In this document: positions 10,369 to 22,150 of the stretch, piece after piece
How positions within the stretch are numbered: the first letter of the stretch is position 1
How the letters are laid out: every line of letters begins with the position of its first letter
NCBI RefSeq assembly: GCF_037126465.1
Contig: NW_026999474.1
Span: 62,001 to 126,000 of the forward strand
Direction of reading: 5' to 3'
Source of the DNA: Ornithodoros turicata
Lineage: Eukaryota; Arthropoda; Arachnida; Ixodida; Argasidae
DNA length: 64,000 bases
Position numbers and translations under genes: made by a program
The notes under the pieces: model-generated
Seen by the model: the letters and a program-made list of their open reading frames with translations, nothing else
Database searches by the model: none
What the model was told of the DNA's origin: nothing

Positions 10369-11400
10369 GATCCATGTTCGTAGCAAATGTCTGGAGGAAC
10401 CTGATCGAATGACGTCATGAACAAGCTTCTGTGACAAATATTCTACAAGCAGAAATATGCTTCACTGAGCATGCAGGAAGAATTTGGGGAATCTGTAAAA
10501 TTTACCACGGAGCTACCATGAGAGTGGGACACGTCACGCGCTACGCTCATCGTCCTCGGCAATCACATGACTAACGCCAATTCCTTGAAGAAGGTCCTTT
10601 CTTTTCATCTTTTCATTCTCTACTTCCTTTTCATTCGGAGTTCTTCCCACACCAATGCCTCGGTACTCTTACTCGTTCAAAACATCTTTTCAAAAGCAGC
10701 CATTTTAGAACTACATCCTACAACGCCAATTACATCATCCTTTGGTACACTGTTCGCGGCGTCCACAAGACGGAACATTTTGGGCAACAACTGTTTGGTG
10801 GAAAAAGATTGGACTATTTTCTGGACGCATATAAACAAGAGATGTCGTCGCCCTACACTTACTCGTGGATCTTCACAACTATACACACGAGGATTAATGG
10901 TTGCATTGCAATATCTTTCCTGGAGAATGTCAATGTATGTTTCCTCCACACTGTCACGACGCCTTGAGGGTCCAATTCCACGGCTTTCACGTCTTCGGGT
11001 AAGAGGAAGTTGCGTCACGATTCATGGCATGCGAAAGAAACGTTAAATTCTGAAAGGGCTTTTCCCAAATTAGTTTCTAGATCCGACGTGACGCGGAAAG
11101 TTCCCTCGGTTCCGACCGTGTCCTTGAAAGAAACTTCCGATTTTCACTTCTTGCGCTTCGTATCTGATATTTAAAAAAATTTTCCTCATGCTGAGATCCA
11201 GCAGGCCAACTTCATAGCGATTCAAAAGTGTCCCACTCTCATGGTAGCTCCTTGGTAAATTTTACAGAGTCCCCAAATTCGTCCTGCATGCTCAGTGAAG
11301 CATATTTCTGCTTGTAGAATATTTGTGACAGAGGCTTATTCACAATATCATTCAGGTTCCTCCACACATGTCCTACGAACGTGGATTTACAGCACATGAA
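10369..11400. mobile_element. Inverted-repeat element with ~170-bp arms
   Basis: 10369-10535 (ending TGAGAGTGGGACAC) and 11231-11400 (starting GTGTCCCACTCTCATGG) are near-perfect reverse complements. The roughly 695-bp centre has an open frame on the minus strand (11018 down to 10677, 113 codons) of no recognised family. The arms themselves contain an open frame (ASLSMQDEFGDSVKF) that looks coding-like. I infer a non-autonomous or decayed DNA element with long terminal inverted repeats. Confidence 0.6.
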
Positions 11401-12130
11401 GGGACCACCTAAAATACAGCGAAAAGGATGCCGGAAACGAAAGGGTTTGGGGGGAGCCAAGGCGTGTGTGTAGACTTTTGCGCAAAGAAGTGGAAGAGGC
11501 TGAATCTTGCAGAGAAATGAATATGTTTTATTTCCACATTGTCCTCTGGATCCGAACTGTGTTCCCAATACAAATTATCCTGGCTAAATTTGGACTTCTC
11601 TTCCGTCACTCCGTCCGCCACTTGACATGTGGTCGATCGCTTTCAACTTGTCCGGGCACATTTCTTGACGTGCTTGCAACAATTCCAGGCAGTGAACTTA
11701 AAAGGCTTCCTCCACGATACCGGGAGTAAATTTGCGCAGTTCATCGTTTTTTGTCTTTTTCCGCTTACGAGAAACGGAGGAGAATAAACCACACATGACA
11801 TTTTTGAGGTACTGATCAGAATGATCACGCAAGCGCAGTGCGCCCTCCCTTTGTAGAGCATTTTCAAATAAACACGTGCAAAGAAGCGAGAGCAAAACCT
11901 AAATGAAGAAGCAGCCCGTAGCTGCTAGGAATGTGCACATACGTGGCGGCCAGGTGCGCAGAGAAAGGTGAGCTAAACCAAATGTCGGCAGTGTAGGGAG
12001 TGCACATGGGGGATGCGAGCTGGCTGCTGGCAGCGCTGCAGGGGGCGCAAGGAGCGCTCGCGCATGCGTACCGCCCGTGGAGAAGCGCTGCGCATCTGTC
12101 ACGACCTGGCTCTGGTGGGGAGTGGAGGTG
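11401..12130. other. No gene seen
   Basis: Short unrecognised open frames only; locally GC-rich at about 12000-12110. Confidence 0.45.
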
Positions 12131-12985
12131 TCGTCGGTCGTTCCTCCCAGAGCCGTATATTAAAAGGGAGTCTGGCCATTGGGAGGAGTCACAAAAAAAG
12201 TCTCGGCTTGTCAATCACAGTTTCGCTTCACTGATTGGTTTGCTCTTTATCAAGGGGGTCGCCATGACACCTCACTGCCACCCAAAATGGCGACGAAAAC
12301 AAACACAGTAAAGCTGGGATTTCGTGACAAAAAATTTTCACAGACTACTCTGATTTTACGCTGCAAATGTACATCCTCATATACGTTTCTTGGAAATCAG
12401 TTTCAACTGATGCTCATCCATCGATATCTAACCGAAAATACGTTTTGTCGCCGGTGTTAGGCCTAGTCAACATGGCGATCACAACGAAATCATAACAAAA
12501 AACGGCACTGTGCTGTACCATCTTATATTTAATTGCTGGATTTTATGGATATAATCATTCTTGCCTTTTATATTCCAACTAGTATTCATGTAGATTTGTT
12601 TCAAAATCGTACTGACGACAGAATGTGCCCCCAGCAGGTGGTTCTGCCGGCAGCGGTACAACGACGGAAGCAGACGACAACTCCTGACGTTCCCCACGCA
12701 CTCTAGGTGGCGTTCATCAAATTTGCACCAAAAATTCACTAGTTTTGCAGATAGCGAGAGGTATCCATTTCAATCCCATCCAATCCACTTGCCACCCAAA
12801 ATGGCGCTGCCCATGTTGGATAGGGGGACAAATAGTGAGGATAGGTTGATTGATAGCGCCCCATATTCCAAGACTCCATTGGTCGGAAAGCTGAAAAAGT
12901 GGGTGGAGCTTCAGGTATAGGCATGACCCATTAATTTCCAGACTCCCTTTTAATATACGGCTCTGGTTCCTCCTACAGTTGTGCT
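12131..12985. repeat. Inverted-repeat element with termini containing CGTATATTAAAAGGGAGTCT
   Basis: CAGAGCCGTATATTAAAAGG at about 12147-12170 recurs reverse-complemented at about 12940-12966. The words CACCCAAAATGGCG near 12280 and 12786 are direct repeats between them. This is consistent with a decayed DNA element about 0.85 kb long. The TATTAAAA word resembles a TATA box but I have no evidence that it acts as one. Confidence 0.5.
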
Positions 12986-13039
12986 CCACCTCTCGTCAGG
13001 AGTGGACGGATGCTCTGTCACCCTGTGGAAAACGTGAGT

Positions 13040-13480
13040 GTCGTCGCGGTGGTTGTGATTTGCCGTAGCGGTTAGGCCTTTTCCCCATTGAGTATGTCTG
13101 GACTTGTTTAGCCGTGCCTTCCATGCCACTAGTACATTGTTGGTGTGTTCATCTTGTGTTAGCTGTTCAGTTTTGCAGCATAGTGCGGTTCCACAGCGAT
13201 TAGGCCTTAGCTACCTAGTACCCTAGCTCTGTGATCGTTTTAAGCCTTTTCTCTATGCTGTCACATGTTCAGACTTGTTTAGCAGTACCTTCCATGCCAT
13301 TAGTATGTTGTTGCAGTTTTCACCTTGTGTTAGCCATTGAATTTCATAGCAATGTGCGGTTACGCAGTGCTTAGGCCTATGCTCCCGATGCCTAGCTTTG
13401 CACTCGTCTTAAGCCTTTTCTCCGTGTTGTCGCATGTTTAGACTTGTTTAACAGTGTGTCTTTGTTTAGCAGTGTCTCTC
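13040..13480 (+). repeat. Tandem repeat, ~168-bp period, ~2.6 copies
   Basis: CCTTTTCYCYRTTG-type unit starts fall at 13077, 13245 and 13414 (spacing 168 and 169). Each is followed by GACTTGTTTA and later by GTGCGGTT...TTAGGCCT. Copies are diverged by roughly a fifth. It abuts the inverted dispersed repeat that starts at about 13535. Confidence 0.75.
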
Positions 13481-13534
13481 TTGTTACAATTTGTACCCAC
13501 TGCTAGTATTTTGTTGTTTTTTCAGTCTTCCACG

Positions 13535-14680
13535 CATATCCCCATGAGGGGCACTGTGCCACCATCTGGGGTGATGCCTTGTGACTAGCTAGCCACCTCT
13601 CGTCGATCTCTGCAACTACCAGCTGCCAATGAGCAAGATGGAGCTCGGTGGTCGGCTGCCCATTCCGGAGCGATTTCTTTGAGCTGGCATCATTGATTTT
13701 CAAATAAATTGCTTCTCTCCACTCTATTTCTATCACTTTTTAAAATTTGCATGGCCACAAGTATCCAGCAGGGTGCCCACTATTCGCGTTTTTCGCCAAA
13801 TCGACGCTGCACAGCGGTGAAACACAGGACTAGTCAAACCAGGTACACCCGGCCTACTCCACGTACACTTGTGGAGAAGTTGCTGCTTTTCGCATGAATC
13901 GCTGAGCTGCACCTGTATTTTGCTGTTAAAATCATGAATCAAGTAAACATTGCAGACAACGACCAGCAAACTAAACCAAACTAGTTTTGTTCTGTGTCAC
14001 AATACGACTCTGCGTGCCGAGGGGATAGCAGTTTGTCTTTCCGCGTTTTCTTCTTTTCACACATAGAATACCGCCTACTTCGACGCATCCTCAGAAGAAA
14101 TGGATTGAGCGACTCAAAATCAGCAAACCTGTTGCATCAGCAATGCTTTTGTGTGTCTGGCACGGCTCTTGGAGCGGTACTGCCTACGTATCTGATGAAC
14201 GTTCTTTCTTTCTTCTTCTTTTTTTTTTTTCTGAAGCACACTTCTGTGCAACTCACGTCAGGGGAGAAGCAAAAGCTTGTCTAGACAAAACAGACGGAAC
14301 TTCGACTAAACGACGAACTTCACAAATAATACGTGACAACTATAGCTTTCTCTTTGGACAACCCGGTTACGCCTGCCAGATGTATATGAGCAGCATTTAA
14401 TACTCGTTCGCCTTCAACGCATCGAGAATTAACATTGCAGTTCAGAAATCTCAAAATCGAAACTAAGCGACAACCTGGATTCATCCGCCATGGTGGAGTT
14501 TAGATGTGCCACCTACAGATCATGGAAAACGCGAATCCAGCAGAACTTCCTGCAGGGTGGTCTGGACACGAGTTCGATGCTCCCCAATTAGTGTGTTGAC
14601 TTAGTGGATGATCCTAATTACTTGGGATGTCCTAATTGTTAATTATTTCCTAATTTAATGGCGTCCAGGCCCCTTGTTTG
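13535..14680 (-). repeat. Uninterrupted inverted copy of the repeat at 6065-6330/10248-10368
   Basis: 13535-13735 is the reverse complement of the joined segments 6228-6330 plus 10248-10350, with no 3.9-kb insert at the junction. 14560-14680 is the reverse complement of 6065-6190. This copy carries about 800 bp between the two blocks (13740-14555), most of which is missing from the first copy. A T-run occurs at about 14219-14230. No protein recognised. Confidence 0.7.
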
Positions 14681-14867
14681 TTTCCTAATACTCATGGTCG
14701 GTCCTTACTACTGTCGCACTTGTAACATGCGGTCACACAGCGCCAGAGTTGCAGAAACTATGTTGGAATATTGTCACGTCCCACTCCTTGATTATCGCCA
14801 TCATAGTACATATGAGACGATGATTCTATTGGGTGACTTCAGGCAAAATTAGGCTGGGTCCGGATAA

Positions 14868-15029
14868 CCTCTCAGATTTTTCGTTCTAATACATATTGAA
14901 CTCTAGTGCTTAGGAAGTACATTGGCTGAGGAAAACAGCCGAAAATATTGTATAGTTCTTTTTTTTTTAAGTCATGTTCAAGGCTGACCATTTCAAGCAC
15001 TGCGCTTGCTCACAGTTTGCGGGTCGCGG
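14868..15029 (+). repeat. First part of a dispersed repeat split by the 15030-16508 element
   Basis: It matches the reverse complement of about 18865-19025 (shared words include GGAAGTACATTGGC and CCATTTCAAGCACTGC). The rest of that repeat continues at 16520-16715. Confidence 0.7.
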
Positions 15030-16508
15030 CCCCAAGAACACTCGCGATCCTCAGGACGTCCTCAAAATGTCATCGCGTCCTCGTCCGTGACGGGATGTCC
15101 GGAGGAGATCCGGAGAGTGTCATCATGGGATCTTCCAGTGATAGTCATTTGCGTACGTCCTGCGGCCGCCAGCCGGAGGACATATATAGGAGAAGTAAAT
15201 TAGTTTAATAATGCGATGTGCATTTCTATGCCTGCGCCCATTAATTAGTGTTTCGGTTTGTTTGTCATAACCAAATTCAACCAAATCAGCAGTGATCATT
15301 TGTAAACTACAAAAATACTACAAAGAGAAAATACAAAAAATACAGTGGTACAAATACAAATTTAATGATTTCAGCGGATACTCCACGCACTGGGTTCAAT
15401 GTGCGATAAAATATAGCTTGCTAGACCTTTTATTGTGATCTTGTTGCCATGAACATCCGTGCAACGTCCCTGATGGGATGCTGCACGGAGCATTTCCGTG
15501 GAAGATACAGAAAAGTGATGGCATTTTACAGCGCGTGCTTGACTTTCGGTGGGTGTTTCAAATCAACAAAGTAGGAAACACGGACGTTACCTTGGTTGTA
15601 TCCTTATCATCCAAGGAATTCATCACTGGTGTGTTGCTTATACATGAAATAGAAATAAACTTAGACACCTCACCCTTGGTTTTGACTGCGATGCTAGGAG
15701 CACTCTCGCAGATGCAGGAGTTTGCAAGAAAAGCAATAAATAGTACATGTTTTATCTGCGAAAGGAAATGCCAATGACGCTAGCTAACTTCGTCTGTGCT
15801 ATTCGAAGAAACGCATGGAAGGTACGTTGTTCACTACTAAGCGTTATTTTCTTTCGTGCCGTTATCCCGTACGCAACTCTCCGCAGTCTTGGTCTGTTGC
15901 ATGGCGACGACAAGCACGAACAGCAATCCTTAACGTGACGTGATTTCACAAGCAGGAGTTGGCATTGCACTAGTTCTAGTTTTAGTCCTAGCTTGTTGAG
16001 ATAGTTATATGGGAGCCAGTCCTTGTGACTGGTCTTCCGCCTCGATGCCAATACACAGAAATGCCACTGTTGGATATTCCTTTCAAAGTCGGCTGTCTTA
16101 ATCTTACACTTAGTGGCACATGGCCTTTTATATTTTTTAGCTTTTTATACCACGGCACCCATTGTTGGTCATCGAAAAACAATCAAAAATGAGAGACGGA
16201 AAATGACAAGCTATGGTGGCCGAGGTTGAAAACTGCAAGAGAGAGAGTCCGTTTCCACTGTAAATGTCTGCACATTTCTAGAAGTGAGAAATGAAAGCAG
16301 ATTTACTGGAGGATTTTACATGATCCTATAGTGCTCCTGAGAGTATCCCAGTCTTGTCGCCAGATGTTGTCCCGAGGACCATCTCAGGAGTCTCATTCTA
16401 ACACTTTTCTAACAAATTGAGGATCATGTGGGGATATTCCCAGGACGTCACTGCTGTCCCGCAATGACATCCTCAGGATGAGTGAGTGATGTCTGCGTGT
16501 TCTTGGGG
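15030..16508. mobile_element. Non-autonomous DNA element with CCCCAAGAACAC termini
   Basis: The left end CCCCAAGAACAC at 15030-15041 is matched by GTGTTCTTGGGG at 16497-16508. Beyond this 12-bp inverted repeat, both ends carry diverged palindromic words (TCAGGACGTCC-like, ATGACATCC-like). The element sits precisely inside a repeat whose inverted copy at 18659-19025 lacks it. The longest internal open frame (15478-15777, 99 codons) has no recognised domain. A target duplication is not clear. Confidence 0.65.
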
Positions 16509-16519
16509 GGGTCTTTGTA

Positions 16520-16715
16520 GTCAGTTAATTTTTCCCACGCTTATTGCCTATCTGCTGCTGGACCGTTTGCTCTATCTTTGAGGTTCTAGGCTTTGCAAGT
16601 GTCCAGACAAAAAATCGGAAAATCGCCTCATTTGCAAAAACTTTCACTTTTTCACCACGTAGCTGCTTTTCCACAAATACCATGGTTGGTTAACTAGGTG
16701 ACGTCGTTCTCTTCG
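16520..16715 (+). repeat. Second part of the split dispersed repeat
   Basis: It is the reverse complement of about 18659-18830 (shared words CTTTGAGGTTCTAGG and CTTATTGCCTAT). Confidence 0.7.
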
Positions 16716-16879
16716 TCTTTATACGCTCTGTCCATTCATATAAGAGAAATTGTTGGAAAATCTCGTGCATACTTCCTGACGCGCGTTTAGTGACGGGGGG
16801 GGGATATGTTTATTAAGAAAAAAGGCGGGTGGTAAGGCAAAAAAAGGTGCAACTTCGGTAGTGCATTTTTCCATGTTCG

Positions 16880-17613
16880 CGAGCCCTGCACGGGTCGCGG
16901 GTTGGGCCCGGCTTGTTATAGGCTGTGTGCTCCTGGCCCGGGCCGACAGAATACACCAACACCGCGGGCGGGCCGAGCTCGGGCCGACAAAAAGACGTCA
17001 GCACGGCGGAACGGAGCGGGCCCGAGCCGACAATCTTGTTTCCGAGAGTCAGGCTCGACCGGGTCACGCAGCTAATTCCACGCACGCAATGGAGGACTAT
17101 TAGTTCATATCATCACGTGCTTGCATCATTCTTGTGCATAGTATTTGCAAAAACAAGCAACGGTATGATTCGACCCTTTAGAACTTAGAACATTCTCAAA
17201 GCCACTCTACATTGCTCCTGACTCCTCACGTATTTCATAAACAGTTCGCAAAGCTTGGTGAGAGGGGTAAGGATTCGGAGGAGTTTGTCGACGGCATCCT
17301 CTCCATCTACAAGAACAACGTGCCCGCGTGCGTTCTGGATTTAATTTGGTCTCGTGCTGTTGTGGTGTCAAACCGACAGTTCTTGTATGTTTGTGGCCGT
17401 GTCTTCTCTTATAAATTTACTTATATTTTTGTGATAAGCGCTAGAAATGCGTACGTCACGTCTGGAAATACTAGGGCGGGATCTACGCGCTGAGTCACCA
17501 GGCAGGGCCGGGCTCTATTCACTGGGCCATCGGAAAACATGAAGGAACGGGCCGGGCCATTTTTCGATGCGCTCGGCCTGGGTCAGGCCCGGAAAAGTCG
17601 GCCCATGCAGGAT
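16880..17613. mobile_element. GC-rich DNA element with CCTGCAnGGG-type ends
   Basis: The left end (CCCTGCACGGGTCG at about 16884) and the right end (CCCATGCAGG at about 17604-17613) form an imperfect inverted repeat. Both terminal 150 bp are packed with GGGCCCGG/GGGCCGAG words, as in subterminal repeats of hAT-like elements. The interior (17110-17500) is not coding by any recognised domain. No convincing 8-bp target duplication, so the class is an inference. Confidence 0.45.
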
Positions 17614-18658
17614 TCTAGTTCGCCCACTCGTGACGTGGTTTATGGCGCAGTAATTTGATGAAGGTCACACACAAGGTGCGAACTAAGAAGCTGCGCATTT
17701 CCTGCATGATGGATGAGATCATGTGTCATAAAGCAATGAGACATAATCCGCTCTCCGAGTAGTTATTCGAGAGGCGATCAGCAGGAGTGGAGAAATCGCC
17801 TTTTTCCGTCGCTCCTGTTGTCTGTCGCTTCGTCAAGGAGAACACATTCTATTCCTGCTGTGTGAGAGAACACAAGAACCTCAGTGCTCCTTTGAAAGGG
17901 CGTACAATGAACAGAGGTCATAGCACAGACCGTGTGCTCTGTGGGGACTACGGTGGTAAGCACGAAGCAAAAGCTACCTAGTAGCAAGGTGTGTCTTTAT
18001 ACTGCAACGAGACGCGGGAAGAGTGGATGCGAGGGTGTCAGTAGCGTATAGTTAAGCACAATGCAACACTCTACACCCTGAGATATACGGCAAATAGGAT
18101 AATTAGAAATGCGAAGCTGCCCAATATTCAGATGCTTCATCTGCCGACGCAAGGCATTGCAAACTATCATACAACGAAAAAATGAGGATGGGAACACTTC
18201 CAGCACGTTCCTGGAACACTGTCCTCACATGTGTGGCGAAAGCAGGACGAACAGCTAATGGCGTTTGTGAAGTGTACATGGCAAAAAGTCAAACAGTGCA
18301 TGGAGGAAAGCAGCGTTCCACTGTTAGACTTTGTCCCCGCTTCTGCTTGTCATCAATTAAAGATCATAGGTGCTCTCAATTTGTGTTTTGCGCATACGCC
18401 AACGTTCATGCCGACCTATGGAGCGTAACTCTTGTCTGTGTAGATTGACATTCGAACGTTGTATCGTAATAAACCTTATAAACCAGAACTTCACTATCTC
18501 AAATGCAATATGAATCCACGAAGGCACACAACGGAAGTTGCGCATTTTTGCCTTACCATCCCTTACTAAACGCGCGTTACGAAGTATGTCCGAGATTTAC
18601 AACAATCTTTTTCTCTTTTATATGAATCAAATGAGTGTTTAAAGGTGAACACAACGAT
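17614..18658. other. No gene seen
   Basis: No recognisable ORF, terminal repeat or exon was found. Confidence 0.4.
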
Positions 18659-19025
18659 GTCACCTTCTGGTATTTGCAGAAAAGCAGTTACTCGCCGAAA
18701 AAGTGAAATTTTTTGCTAATGAGGCGACTTTGCGATTTCTTATCTGGACACCTGTAAAACCTAGAACCTCAAAGATACAGCAAATAGACAGCTGCACATA
18801 GGCAATAAGTGTGGAAGATAATTAACTGCATGGCCATGGCCTTCAATGGCTACAAAGATACGAGTCCTGAAAATTGCGAGGAAGTGCAGTGCTTGAAATG
18901 GCCAGCCTTAAACATTATTTTGTTAAAAATGAACTACGTATAATATATTTTCAGCTATTTCTTCCGCCAATGTACTTCCTGAACACTAGGCCTCAATATA
19001 TACTGGAACGAAAAGAATCTGAGAG
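18659..19025 (-). repeat. Uninterrupted inverted copy of the repeat at 14868-15029/16520-16715
   Basis: Read on the minus strand, both halves are separated by only about 30 bp, whereas the other copy has a 1.48-kb element between them. It therefore serves as an in-window empty-site paralogue. Confidence 0.7.
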
Positions 19026-19639
19026 GTCGACCGGAGCACCCTGCCTGACTGTGCCTGAGATCGCCCTATGGACCTTTTTTCACAACGGTGTATGCGCATG
19101 CGTGTGACTTTGAGGCGCCGGCGAGGTTATCTTCGTCTTCGCTAGATGGCGCAGTATGGGGATGACAGCAGAGCTCTGGATGACAGAAGTGAGGACCAGT
19201 GGGGAAACGGCACGAACGACGCGATCTCGTCGGTCCCACTCCAGACCGGTTTTGGTCCCTTGTACTAAACACGTGGATTTGTTTTGATGCGCGCTGAGCG
19301 TGGTTCACTGGAGAGCCGCTAGGATACGAGGCTTATGTTAAAAAAAGACGTTGGAGACGCGGCTGTGCATGCAGTGGCACTGTGTGTTCAGCTGAACGCC
19401 AACAAAATTTGGATATTTAACTACCGCCGCAACTATCCTAAAGATGCATGAAGGTTACCGCGGTTTCGTGTTTGGCTGGAGGTGGATCTTAATGGCGACT
19501 GCACACAACTGCGTACTAGTTTCGGTTTCGGTTACCGAACGAGAGCGGCACATTCGCAGATGACTGTACCTCGAAAGCTCCGCGCATCGCTTTGCAGCTG
19601 TTCTACTATTCATGTTCTTCGCTGCTACCGGAACGTACA

Positions 19640-19850
19640 AATGAGCACTCAAACCTCAGCAGCTTTGCAGTAAGCTCTCAGATGTTGGAAAAATTTCCAA
19701 CAATCGAACCTTTACGAATATTCCAAAGCTTCCAATATCAGATTTTCGAACACGAATTCCAATCGAATATCGTAGGTATCGAGTATCGTAGTTTCTACTT
19801 GTATTCGAAATTTCGGATATTCGCACACCTCGAATGCTTTTAGTCAATGC
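19640..19850. repeat. Fragment of an ATTCG-rich hAT terminus
   Basis: It has a cluster of CGAATAT, TTTCG and ATTCG words ending GGATATTCGCACACCTCG, similar to the right ends of the elements at 60296-62743 and 62783-63683. No partner end was found, so this is a solo terminus. Confidence 0.55.
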
Positions 19851-22150
19851 ACTCTGAGAAAAAAGGGAGTCAAGCTGGAGTTAAGCAGGAGTAAAAGTTT
19901 ATTTTACTCCCACCGGGTCAAGATAACTCCATTGAAAAGTCCCACGCTCGCGGTTACTCCGTCTTGCTGTTATCGTAACTCCTTCGACCCTTTCTGTACT
20001 CCGTCATGAGAGTATAATAAACGAGCAGGATCGGCGGCCAATTTCGCCTGGAAGCGTGCTTCCCCTGCAATGCTCCTTAACAACGCGTTTTCGCGAAAAG
20101 CGGTTAGAATTTTTGCAAGTGCGCAAGCAGATTCGGTTACCTCGACGTGTAACTTACTTAATAAAATACGGAGCACACACCTACCTCTAATCTCTGTTGT
20201 TCCCCTGGCGAATAAAAAATTATACATGGTAGCCTATGAGAAAGAAACCGAAACTGTGCTCTGTCGTGATTTTCAGTGCAGTGCCTTTTAGCAAGGTGCG
20301 CAACCTGTTTCACGATTACTGTGTCGCTGTCTTGCATATGACATAAAGGTTTCGATATTACGCCGACGAGATTTTGTCCCCGTTCCCAGAATTCGGGTTG
20401 CCGCCAATCCTGAGAATGGACGAGAATGGCGCGAACCAGGTTTGACTTACTGCAAGACGCCTACCCGCCCAAAAGGAGGCTTTTGGCAACATTCCAAGTT
20501 CGCTTGTCCCCCTCCCCCCCCCCCCCGGCACCTGCGACGCATCTATCCAAGCCAAGCCAATCCTCAATTCAATGCCAAGTCAATGCAATGGAAGCAACTC
20601 GTCCCTGTTTTCTATGCAAGCACAAGGACCAGAACAGAAGTTACGGTCGGTGCGTTTTGCCGGACATAGCTACATTGTTGTGCACATTAAAAAGCCCTCA
20701 TCCTTGGAAGTTGCGTGCAATTTAATCTGCAATTGTTAAGCAGGGCTTCTTTCTGAGTGAGTGTAAAAGTGAGCACTTACCTTCTGAGACCATCTCGGAT
20801 GGTGATGAGAGGGAAAGATGCCTAACGGAATAAAACGTCGTTCTTACATTTTATGGCAGTTAATTATTACATAAAAAGAGCAATAATTCCATACCTCCAT
20901 TAAGCATACAGAGTGTCTTGATGACAAAGGGTAGAGCAGCTTCGCTAAACAAAACAAACAAAATGTGAAAATCACCTACTGCGTGCTTCGATTAGAATAC
21001 CTGGCATGAATGAACTGCATTTGTCATAGACAGGAAAACCTGCCCATCAAGTCTACACAACAAAGACACGCATCATGTTATATTAAGTGATCAACTGTTT
21101 GGTGCACAAACACTAGCGCAGTGGAAGTTAGAGATATTTAGAGAACGAAAGTACAGAATTCTTGTTGCTAACCTGCAATCAATAGACAATTTGCGGTATG
21201 AGGAAGGAGATTGAAGCGCCAATCTGGTGCCTACATATAATGTTGGAATGTAGAAGCGTGTGCTCGTGTTCGTGGTTTGTTCTAATAAGTACGGCACAAG
21301 TTGCTGTTGTGCGATACAGTTGTAAACACGTGAACAAAATCATCTGTGGTGCTCAACAGGGTACGTGTTGCTTTTGTAAAACGCACAAAACCAAAATATT
21401 GAGCTAACTAAGCTTTTAATCACCAACAAAGTACCAGTGGTATTTGGATTTACTTTGAACTGGACAATTTCAGTGCCTGGTTTCACTCGCAATAAAATTT
21501 TGGGCTGCACGTTTATTTTGTACAATCGCTACGCACACAACCTGTACACCAGCGGTTCCCAAACATAAAAATATAGACGACCTCGTCTCCTGATCTCAGC
21601 GCATGAATGTTACCCAAAACGACATTCTATTGAAGCTACATTCAGAGCGAGTTCTTTGTCTTTGCCAAAATGTCTTGAACAACGGCATGCTACCCGGGCC
21701 AAAGCGGTTTCCTTTGGGTTTTCGCGTCCGTTCTAATTCGAGAAGACTCCACGGCACGGTGCACCATGAAGGTCCGTGCATGCTGCCATAGGTGCAGACA
21801 CTGTGGAAGTGAGTGGCATAGTGAAAGCAGGAGTGGGCTGTGTGATCCATCGAAAGTGCATTTATGAGAAACATCCCAGTCTGCTGCCACGGGTATCGTG
21901 GTAACGCTAAATAGGGGGCATGGCGTGGTATCTTTTTTTTAATTTGTGGGTCACGACCCGCAGTTCCGGAACCACTGCTGCGCCCGTACCCACTGAGGTA
22001 GAATAAATTTAAAATCGACAGTTTCCACTTTGAAAATTAAGTCCGAGACGAAACAAAAATATCACACTTGGTGAGAGCTGCCAGGTTAGTTTTTCTATAC
22101 ACAAATATCCTGCAATCCACAGGAGATATGTACATACATCTATGCGTATA
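19851..22150. other. No gene seen; repeat debris and a poly-C tract
   Basis: 19855-19990 has GGAGT/ACTCC words typical of another element end. About 20513-20527 is a C run. The remaining short open frames show no domains. Confidence 0.4.

Noticed and set aside
10677..11018. 113-codon minus-strand ORF as a host gene
   Set aside because: Lies in the centre of an inverted-repeat element and has no recognised domain, so it is only mentioned there.
15478..15777. 99-codon ORF inside the 15030-16508 element
   Set aside because: No domain recognised and no transposase motif; may be chance.
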